A stretch of 39,860 nucleotides of DNA from positions 1 to 39,860 of the forward strand of contig NZ_AZGK01000017.1 in the NCBI RefSeq assembly GCF_001435315.1, written 5' to 3'. The notes below the pieces were generated by a model. The model saw only the letters and a program-made list of their open reading frames with translations, was not told where the DNA came from and did no database searches. This DNA is from Lentilactobacillus parabuchneri DSM 5707 = NBRC 107865. GTDB lineage: Bacteria > Bacillota > Bacilli > Lactobacillales > Lactobacillaceae. Made by a program: the position numbers and the translations under genes. This document shows positions 33,609-39,860 of the stretch, piece after piece (the stretch's first letter is position 1; each line of letters opens with the position of its first letter).

Positions 33609-33723
33609 CTGTTTAGTGCATTACTTTTATCTAGCTGAAACGTGCCTCAAACGGCTGATCCCGGCCATTTAAGGCGAACAAGTCATCATTCCAAAGCCGG
33701 GAATAATAAATTGTTTCTGCTAC
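33609..33723. repeat. intergenic repeat related to 19713-20001
   Basis: GTGCATTACTTTTATCTAG-CTGAAACGTG resembles the start of copies A and B near oppA. It contains an inner inverted pair CCCGGC/GCCGGG, and appears nested between the two copies of the palindromic element. There is no gene here. Confidence 0.55.
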
Positions 33724-33848
33724 TTTGCTGAAAAACGTGCTCCACAAAGCAGCAACTTGCACCTAAGGAGACTTTGGGAAAAATCAAACTCGATTTTCCC
33801 CAAAGTCTCCTTAGGCTCCAGTTGCTAAGCGCTTTGTTCCGCACTCTA
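33724..33848. repeat. long palindromic element reaching the exporter stop codon
   Basis: The element folds into one long imperfect hairpin. CCTAAGGAGACTTTGGG pairs with CCCAAAGTCTCCTTAGG, and GAAAAATC pairs with GATTTTC. Outer arms are CACAAAGC-AGCAACT and AGTTGCTAAGCGCTTTG. Read on the minus strand it begins TAGAGTGCGGAAC, whose TAG is the stop codon of the exporter gene. It probably acts as that gene's terminator or as a mobile palindromic unit. Confidence 0.75.
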
Positions 33849-35642
33849 GTCTAAATGCGCCGAATTTTGCAACTGGATCATATCATAATAAAAGCCGTGC
33901 TTCTGCAGCAATTCATCATTGGTTCCCCGCTCGACAATTCTTCCTGACTCAAGGACCAGGATCAAATCCGCGTTTTGGATCGTCGACAATCTGTGGGCAA
34001 TCGCAATCGTTGTTCTTCCCTCTTGGAGCTTAGCCAATCCGGCTTGAATTACCTGCTCGGTTTCCGTATCAATATTTGCGGTTGCCTCATCCAAAATTAG
34101 AATTTTGGGATCCGTCACCAGCGTTCGGGCAAATGAGATTAACTGTCGTTGACCACTGGAATAGCTGGCCCCACGCTCAATGACCCGAGAATTATATTGA
34201 TCCGGTAAGTCTTCAATAAATTGATCTGCCTGAACGAACCGCGCCGCTTCTCGAACCTCTTCGTCAGTGACTTCTTGATTAAACATTCGAATATTTGAGG
34301 CCACCGTCCCATAGAACATAAACGGCTCCTGCAGAACCAAGCCCATTTTTTTGCGTAACTCCTGAATCGAATAGTCACGAATGTCTCGGTCATCGATCAG
34401 GATTTCACCGGAACCAAATTCATAAAAGCGCATCAAGATATTAATCATAGACGTCTTTCCACTCCCGGTTTCACCAACCAGCGCGACTGTCTGCCCCGGC
34501 TCTGCCACAAAGGAAATATCGTGGAGGACATCGTTTTTGCCGTCATATGAAAATGTGACGTGTTTAAATTCGATCTTGCCTTCCGTAATTCGGGCATCCG
34601 GGTCGACGTGCTGCTTCGGTTCATCGGTTTGATCATCCATAATCTTAAGCACCCGTGATCCGGCAACCACACCATCTTGAAAGTCACTCAATCGGTCCAT
34701 CATTTCAGACATTGGGTTGTAGAAATTGGACAGATAAGTAATGAACGCATAAATAATTCCGGCGGCCACGTAACCATGAAGACCCCGAATACCAAACATC
34801 CCCAACGCCAGAACAGTGCCCAATGCGTAGAACAGATTAATGATTGGGTTTAACAGCAATGAGTTAATTCGAATCATCGCCCGCCGAGTGTCATAGTACT
34901 GATCATTTGTATCGCTAAACTCTTGGTTAATCCGCTTTTCTTGACGGAACTGCTGCACCACGCTGATTCCGGTAATCCCTTCAGCCAACTTGGCGTTTAA
35001 CAGACTCAGCCGTTCCCGCATCCGCCGATAAACTCGGGTACTGTATCGCTGATAGTACCAGACCGTGACAAACAAAAATGGCATGAAGACCAGCAACCAC
35101 ATCGCAATCTTTGCGTCAGCCAGATACATGGCAACAAACGACGAAATCATCGCCGATATCGTGACCACCAGGCTGCTGAAAAGTGCCCAGAAGTTCGCAA
35201 ACGCCATCGTATCATTTGTGAGTCGGGAAAGGATTGAACCGCTTGGGGTTTGGTCGAAGTAACGCATCCCCAAGGTGTGCAATTTTGCAAACAGTTTCCG
35301 ACGGGTATTTTCAAGCATATACTCGGCGCCCATTTCATATAAATACGTTTGAGCAAACTGCATGATCGCCTTTGACAGCATGCCGAAGAAATACAGGCCG
35401 GCAAAGAACCACATCATCGCAAAGTCAGTGTGTCCGACAACCAAGTGCGAATCCATAAAAGTTTGAATGATTCGGGGCAGTAAAATATTGACAACGGCAA
35501 CCGCAATCGCAAACAGAACCGAAAAGTAAAAGTACCATTTGTAGGGAGCCGCATACTTAAACAATCGCCAAATGATGTGCATCTGTTGTTTAATCGGGAT
35601 ACTTTTCGACCAAGCGGATTGGTGCTTCGTTGAATTATCCAT
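33846..35642 (-). CDS. heterodimeric ABC exporter subunit with consensus catalytic site
   Basis: The 598-residue half-transporter has six membrane segments (about residues 35-310) and an ATPase domain with Walker A GETGSGKTS (about 390-398), a signature reading YSSGQRQ rather than LSGGQ, and Walker B LILDEATANID with the catalytic glutamate. With the upstream partner it matches BmrCD/LmrCD-type heterodimers that export drugs or lipids. Its ATG overlaps the partner's stop codon (TGATG). The TAG stop lies at the edge of a palindromic repeat. Confidence 0.93.
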   Translation of the reverse strand: MDNSTKHQSAWSKSIPIKQQMHIIWRLFKYAAPYKWYFYFSVLFAIAVAVVNILLPRIIQTFMDSHLVVGHTDFAMMWFFAGLYFFGMLSKAIMQFAQTYLYEMGAEYMLENTRRKLFAKLHTLGMRYFDQTPSGSILSRLTNDTMAFANFWALFSSLVVTISAMISSFVAMYLADAKIAMWLLVFMPFLFVTVWYYQRYSTRVYRRMRERLSLLNAKLAEGITGISVVQQFRQEKRINQEFSDTNDQYYDTRRAMIRINSLLLNPIINLFYALGTVLALGMFGIRGLHGYVAAGIIYAFITYLSNFYNPMSEMMDRLSDFQDGVVAGSRVLKIMDDQTDEPKQHVDPDARITEGKIEFKHVTFSYDGKNDVLHDISFVAEPGQTVALVGETGSGKTSMINILMRFYEFGSGEILIDDRDIRDYSIQELRKKMGLVLQEPFMFYGTVASNIRMFNQEVTDEEVREAARFVQADQFIEDLPDQYNSRVIERGASYSSGQRQLISFARTLVTDPKILILDEATANIDTETEQVIQAGLAKLQEGRTTIAIAHRLSTIQNADLILVLESGRIVERGTNDELLQKHGFYYDMIQLQNSAHLD

Positions 35643-37393
35643 CAGCTTTTTGCCCCCTTCACTTTGGTTTCCAGTTCCTGTCTCTCAAACATGTCGTGAT
35701 ACCAGCCACCACGGGCCATTAATTGATCATGGGTCCCGCGTTCAACAATTCGACCATCATCAATCACTAGAATTTCATCTGCGTTCATGACTGAACTCAA
35801 ACGATGAGCCGAAATGATTGTCGTCTTATCGGACCGTTCGGCATGCAAATTCTCCAAAATCTGAGTTTCCGTTTCCGCGTCCACGGCAGATAGCGCATCA
35901 TCCAAGATTAATAACTCTGGATTAATTAAAAGAGCGCGGGCAATCGACAACCGCTGACGCTGGCCGCCAGAAAGCGAGATGCCTTCCTCACCAACCGCAG
36001 TATCGTATCCCTCGGGCATTCCTGTAATCTGATCATACAAATCGCTCTTCTTAGCGGCTGTTTCAACCTCAGCCTGTGTCGCGTTTGGCCGGGCAAAACG
36101 GATATTTTCTCGAATGCTTTCCGAAAACAGAAAAGTATCCTGTGGCACGTACCCGATCGCTGGAATCAAGGCGTCCATCTTGTATTTTTTGATGTCAATG
36201 CCGCCAAATTTAATGGTGCCTTCATAATTATCAAACTGGCGTAAAATCAGTCTGAGAATGGTACTTTTACCCGAACCAACTTTACCAACCAGACCAACTG
36301 TTTTTCCAGCCGGCACCTTAAAATCGATGTCCTGCAAAGCCAGCCGCTTATCGCCAGGATACGAGAACCGCTTAACGTCATAGTCAAGCTCCCCCTTGGG
36401 AGAAGTCGCCACCCCATTAGGATCATCAATCACTTTACTTTTTTGATTAATTAAGTCCATAACCCGATCGTAGCTGGCATTTCCACGTTCCAGTGTATTG
36501 AACAGCATCCCGATCGCAAACATTGGCCAGATCATCATGGCCAGATAGGAAACAAACGAGACCAGCGAACCAATCGTAATCGTCCCGTTAGTCACTAAAT
36601 AGCCACCATAAACAATGGTAATGACATACGACAAGGCAATAATCATGGTTGTCATTGGATCAAACATCGAATCCAACAAGTTAACCCGTCGATTGATATT
36701 AATGGTCCGCGCAACCTGGTTATCAAAGTCCTGCATGTCTTCTTTTTGCTGGCCGAGACCTTTAATGACCTTGATTCCGGTAATACTTTCCTCAGCCTTG
36801 TTATTCAGTCGTGAAAACGCGGCCTGAGAATCTCTAAATGCAAAATGAATTTTCGTCCCCAAATAACGCGCCATCACAGCCAATAATGGAAACGGTAAAA
36901 TGGCAATTAACGTTAATCGCCAATCAATTAGGGTAACCATGGCAATCAGCGTCGTTCCTCCAGTAATCATGGAGTCGGCAAACTGGAGAATGCCACCGCC
37001 GGCAACCCGCTGAATCGCTGACAAATCATTGGTTGCATGGGCCATTAAATCACCGGTCCGGTAATGTTGAAAGAATTCATGATCCATACTGGTGTAATGG
37101 AAAAATAGCCGGTTCCGCAAAACCTTTTCAAGCTTGGCTGCCTCGCCCCAAATCGCCGTTCGCCATAAGTACCGGGCACCATATTGGGCAAAGGAAACAA
37201 TTGTTAAGACAATCAATAAAAATGCCAGGTATTTTGCGGTTAACTTACCGTTGTGAATTGAGTCAACCAAGTTTCCGATAATCCGTGGTGGAACGATTCC
37301 CACCAGCGCCGTCAGCAGCAGGCCAAACAATCCGACCAGGTAGATTTTCCATTCCCGTTTGAAATACCATCCCAGCTTGACGAAGATACTCAT
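35642..37393 (-). CDS. heterodimeric ABC exporter subunit with degenerate catalytic site
   Basis: The 583-residue half-transporter has six membrane segments, Walker A GKVGSGKST, a normal signature LSGGQRQRLSIARAL, and Walker B LLILDDALSAVD, in which aspartate replaces the catalytic glutamate. The switch histidine (ISAHRLSS) is present. One consensus and one degenerate ATP site is the hallmark of the BmrC/LmrC-type partner. AGAGGTG precedes the ATG. It is the first gene of the pair. The substrate cannot be named. Confidence 0.93.
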   Translation of the reverse strand: MSIFVKLGWYFKREWKIYLVGLFGLLLTALVGIVPPRIIGNLVDSIHNGKLTAKYLAFLLIVLTIVSFAQYGARYLWRTAIWGEAAKLEKVLRNRLFFHYTSMDHEFFQHYRTGDLMAHATNDLSAIQRVAGGGILQFADSMITGGTTLIAMVTLIDWRLTLIAILPFPLLAVMARYLGTKIHFAFRDSQAAFSRLNNKAEESITGIKVIKGLGQQKEDMQDFDNQVARTININRRVNLLDSMFDPMTTMIIALSYVITIVYGGYLVTNGTITIGSLVSFVSYLAMMIWPMFAIGMLFNTLERGNASYDRVMDLINQKSKVIDDPNGVATSPKGELDYDVKRFSYPGDKRLALQDIDFKVPAGKTVGLVGKVGSGKSTILRLILRQFDNYEGTIKFGGIDIKKYKMDALIPAIGYVPQDTFLFSESIRENIRFARPNATQAEVETAAKKSDLYDQITGMPEGYDTAVGEEGISLSGGQRQRLSIARALLINPELLILDDALSAVDAETETQILENLHAERSDKTTIISAHRLSSVMNADEILVIDDGRIVERGTHDQLMARGGWYHDMFERQELETKVKGAKS

Positions 37394-37482
37394 GATTTCA
37401 CCTCTAAATTAGAATCAGATTAAATAAAACAATTTTAGCACAAATCTTTGATTGATAACACTAAAGTCATTGCTTACAACGC

Positions 37483-37509
37483 ATTATAGTGTTAGTATTT
37501 TGACATCAA
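37483..37509 (-). promoter_or_regulatory. possible promoter of the ABC exporter pair
   Basis: On the minus strand a perfect TATAAT (37488-37483) lies 15 bases from TTGATG (37509-37504). The spacing is short. An inverted repeat AACACTA/TAGTGTT overlaps it. Confidence 0.35.
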
Positions 37510-37527
37510 TTATCATCAAATTTTAAT
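37500..37527 (+). promoter_or_regulatory. promoter of gshA
   Basis: A perfect TTGACA (37500-37505) is followed after 16 bases by TTTAAT (37522-37527). The transcript would start just before the AAGGAGG of gshA. Confidence 0.6.
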
Positions 37528-37550
37528 TAATCAGACTAAGGAGGAATGCT

Positions 37551-38927
37551 ATGTTTAGCGAAATCGGTCAGTTAATATTCGATAATGAGGCTGTGGCCAA
37601 GACCTCAGATTTTACGATGGGCTTGGAAATTGAAATGCAGCGGGTTGATGAAAATGGGAACTTCAGCCAGGAACCCTATCCTGCCGCAGCTGGAAATGAA
37701 CAAACCAATCCCTGGATCACCAATGATTTTTTGGAAACGATGTCTGAGGTGGTAACACCACCTGCCGCTCACGCGTTAGATGCCATGCACTATTTGTTTA
37801 GTATTAATAACGCACTCAGATCAGCGCTATCACCAGGTGAATTATTGTGGCCGTTATCCATGCCACCGCGTTTACCTAAGGACAAATCCGCCATTCCGTT
37901 GGCTAAGATGGGTCCTGAAAAGGAAGCCTACCTCAAAGAATGGGTCAAACGCCACGGATTTTCGGCAGGAACGCCTTGTGGTGCCCACATTAACTTGAGC
38001 ATTGATCCCCACGTCTTCGAACTAGTATTGGATCAAATGGGCGATCAGTTCAAATCAAAAGTTGAACTTCAAAATTATTTGTACGCAAAAGTTGCACAGG
38101 GATTTTTACGTTACCGATGGGTCATTACATATCTATTTGGTGCCAGCCCAATTGCTGAAGCCAACTACTTCAAATCTGGTGAGGGCCCAAAGAAGCCTAT
38201 CCGGAGTATTCGTCAAAGTTCCCATGGATTTGGGAATCCATTTACCGGGGATTACACCAACGTCCAACGATACGTCGACCGAATTGAAAAGGGCGTAGCG
38301 GATGGCAAGCTGATTTCTGATTACGAATTTCACGGCGCCGTTCGCTTTAAGGGTAACAGTCATCTCAAAGAGCTTCCTAAAACGGGGATTAATTACCTTG
38401 AATTGCGGATGCTCGACCTTGACCCCAGCAGTTCGGTGGGGATTCGAACCAATACGCTACGTTTTATCCGATTGTTAGCCAGCTACTTTATTATGTCGCC
38501 GGCACTGAATCCTGACGAAGTTCAAAAGGTCATCGCCCGTTCAGATAAGATGAATGAAGCCGTCTCTGAAGAACACCCCAATGATGTTTCGAAGTACCAA
38601 GCAAATGCAAGGGCCTTTCTTCAAAGCTTGGAAATGTATGCCAATAGGATTCAACTGGGACCGGAATACCAAGAAGAACTTCAGGATCTGCAGGATCGGG
38701 TGGAAAATCCGTTGACGACGCCGAGTGCCAAGTTGTTAACCCACATTAAGGACGGATCGCTCACAGACTACGCGTTAAACCGAGCCAAACGTTACCAGCA
38801 ATCAGCCCTGCAATCGATTCGTCCATTTAAGGGATTTGAGAATCACGCCAAACTATCAGCGAATGACTTGAAACATGAATTGTTTAAGGGCAGCTGGGAG
38901 CCTGACAAAGATAAAGACCAGGCCTAG
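37551..38927 (+). CDS. gshA: glutamate-cysteine ligase
   Basis: GshA joins the gamma-carboxyl of glutamate to cysteine using ATP. The 458-residue protein shows the metal/glutamate motif GLEIEMQRV (about residues 24-32), ETMSEVVTPP, PCGAHINLSI, and YLELRMLDLDP with the arginine and acidic residues of the active site. It corresponds to the ligase half of the fused GshAB of many Firmicutes. The ATP-grasp half is absent and no gshB is near, so the likely product is gamma-glutamylcysteine unless gshB lies elsewhere. AAGGAGG lies about 6 bases before the ATG. Its position after the exporter pair shows no link, but a candidate gamma-glutamyl hydrolase follows. Confidence 0.92.
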   Translation: MFSEIGQLIFDNEAVAKTSDFTMGLEIEMQRVDENGNFSQEPYPAAAGNEQTNPWITNDFLETMSEVVTPPAAHALDAMHYLFSINNALRSALSPGELLWPLSMPPRLPKDKSAIPLAKMGPEKEAYLKEWVKRHGFSAGTPCGAHINLSIDPHVFELVLDQMGDQFKSKVELQNYLYAKVAQGFLRYRWVITYLFGASPIAEANYFKSGEGPKKPIRSIRQSSHGFGNPFTGDYTNVQRYVDRIEKGVADGKLISDYEFHGAVRFKGNSHLKELPKTGINYLELRMLDLDPSSSVGIRTNTLRFIRLLASYFIMSPALNPDEVQKVIARSDKMNEAVSEEHPNDVSKYQANARAFLQSLEMYANRIQLGPEYQEELQDLQDRVENPLTTPSAKLLTHIKDGSLTDYALNRAKRYQQSALQSIRPFKGFENHAKLSANDLKHELFKGSWEPDKDKDQA

Positions 38928-39030
38928 TGCGATTTTTAGTTGGCAGCGTTCAAAATTTCGCTTTAATTGAATGGTTTGGAGTACAATAACAAAAGTATAT
39001 GTAAAGTGATTATTTTGAGGAGGGATTTTA

Positions 39031-39771
39031 TTGCGCCCAAGAATTGCACTACCTGCGGACACACTTGCTGAAGCGACGAACGTCATCAACGAGAGAAACG
39101 CCGCGTTTGCACCACGACCGGCAATCGAAGCAATCGTTAAGTCTGGTGGGGTTCCAGTTATTTTTCCAAGTGTTAATCCCGAAGATGTGCGCGATTATAT
39201 GACACTGTTTGATGGCGTCTGTTTCCTCGGTGGCGCGGATGTCGACCCAACTTTTTACGGAGAGGAACCTTTCCAAAAGCTGGGAATGACTTATTTAAAA
39301 CGTGACTTATTTGAAATTGAGCTATTAAAACAATCAGTGACGGCGGGAAAAGCCATCATGGGAATTTGCCGCGGTATGCAGCTGATTAACGTCGGACTTG
39401 GTGGAACACTCTATCAAGATTTGTCACAGGACCTGCATGCGACCCTCAAGCACTCTCAGGAGGCGCCTGGCAACATGCCTTCCCATCATGTCACAGTGGA
39501 CCCGGACAGCCGTCTAAACGATATTATCGGCCAACGCCCGTACGTTAACTCAAGGCACCACCAAGCGGTCAAAGATGTCGCTCCATATCTGAAAGTAACC
39601 GCCAGAGCAGACGATCAAGTGATTGAAGCGATTGAGTCGGTGAACACGGACCAAATCCTAGCAGTCCAATGGCATCCGGAAAACATCTTCAAGCATTTCG
39701 AAGATTCAAGAAAGTTGTTCAAAGACTTTATTGATAGAAGCCAGAAGGTGGCGGATAGGACAAGAAAATAG
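39031..39771 (+). CDS. class I glutamine amidotransferase-like hydrolase (peptidase C26, PuuD type)
   Basis: The 246-residue enzyme has the nucleophile elbow GICRGMQLINVGLGG (Cys 113) and the His-Glu pair in QWHPE (His 215, Glu 217), with FLGGADVDPTFYGEE before the elbow, typical of gamma-glutamyl-GABA hydrolases. Members cleave gamma-glutamyl bonds. It follows gshA by 103 bases, so gamma-glutamyl peptides are plausible substrates. The TTG start has GAGGAGGG 8 bases before it and no better ATG nearby. The TAG stop is the first three bases of an intergenic repeat. Confidence 0.9.
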   Translation: MRPRIALPADTLAEATNVINERNAAFAPRPAIEAIVKSGGVPVIFPSVNPEDVRDYMTLFDGVCFLGGADVDPTFYGEEPFQKLGMTYLKRDLFEIELLKQSVTAGKAIMGICRGMQLINVGLGGTLYQDLSQDLHATLKHSQEAPGNMPSHHVTVDPDSRLNDIIGQRPYVNSRHHQAVKDVAPYLKVTARADDQVIEAIESVNTDQILAVQWHPENIFKHFEDSRKLFKDFIDRSQKVADRTRK

Positions 39772-39860
39772 AGTGCGTACCAAGCCGGGGAGCTTTCGAG
39801 CATTAGTGTAACAACAGACTTTGACGCGTTTCGCGTTGAAGTCTGTTGTTGGACTAAGCG
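39769..39860. repeat. intergenic repeat starting at a stop codon, cut by the window edge
   Basis: It begins TAGAGTGCGTACCAAGCC, in the same way as the elements at 20001 and 33848 read from their genes. It includes a hairpin with arms AACAACAGACTT and AAGTCTGTTGTT around a GACGCG/CGCGTT stem. The far end lies outside the window. Confidence 0.65.

Noticed and set aside
33448-33845. degenerate insertion sequence with transposase remnant
   Set aside because: The region is non-coding palindromic repeats only. No transposase-like frame was seen on either strand.
35642-37393. inactive pseudo-transporter because Walker B lacks its glutamate
   Set aside because: Asp in place of Glu in one subunit is normal for heterodimeric BmrCD/LmrCD-type exporters, and the partner subunit has the glutamate.

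Overview
This looks like chromosomal DNA of a low-to-mid GC lactic acid bacterium of the Lactobacillaceae, plausibly a Lentilactobacillus-like heterofermenter. The placement is inference from gene content and style: a LacS-type permease with a fused EIIA domain, GH36 alpha-galactosidase, tandem VIT1/CCC1 genes, ECF-type ThiW, T-boxes, and AGGAGG ribosome-binding sites. I saw no rRNA, tRNA, CRISPR array, phage or transposase gene.

Layout. 1-6.6 kb: a small secreted protein, an orphan PTS EIIC-type membrane protein, a DegV fatty-acid-binding protein, a large unknown membrane protein and a 14-TM drug exporter. 6.7-12.2 kb: an alpha-galactoside island, with melA and a rafP/lacS-type symporter facing a LacI-family regulator across a perfect cre-like palindrome. 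12.2-12.9 kb: thiW under a TPP riboswitch. 12.9-18.3 kb: a tight aromatic operon aroQ-aroC-aroA-tyrA-aroK-aroE. 18.3-22 kb: an amidohydrolase, intergenic repeats and an orphan oppA with its own T-box. 22.1-25.7 kb: a secreted polysaccharide deacetylase, a lone type I dehydroquinase (aroD) and an MFS transporter. 25.8-29 kb: an amino-acid ABC transporter under a T-box that reads best as cysteine. 29-33.5 kb: nitroreductase, two VIT metal transporters, a matrixin-like protease and two tandem Hsp20 genes behind a CIRCE operator. 33.5-39.9 kb: long palindromic repeats, a heterodimeric ABC exporter, a stand-alone glutamate-cysteine ligase and a class I amidotransferase-like hydrolase.

The most striking system is a pair of matched RNA control cassettes. 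One precedes the aro operon and the other precedes the MFS gene next to aroD. Each has an almost identical promoter (TTGACG-N17-TTTAAT), a 19-codon leader peptide with an aromatic block (AYYFDYAYFK and AYYYGYAWFK), a chain of mutually exclusive hairpins, and a terminator just upstream of the regulated gene. This is the layout of ribosome-mediated attenuation responding to Tyr/Phe/Trp, and it links the transporter to the aromatic pathway as one regulon.

The window is rich in RNA control: two aromatic leaders, two T-boxes and one TPP riboswitch. Cysteine is a second theme, through a putative cyst(e)ine importer and GshA. A third observation is a family of intergenic repeats beginning TAGAGTG(T/C)G. 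In three places the repeat's first three bases are the TAG stop codon of the gene before it.
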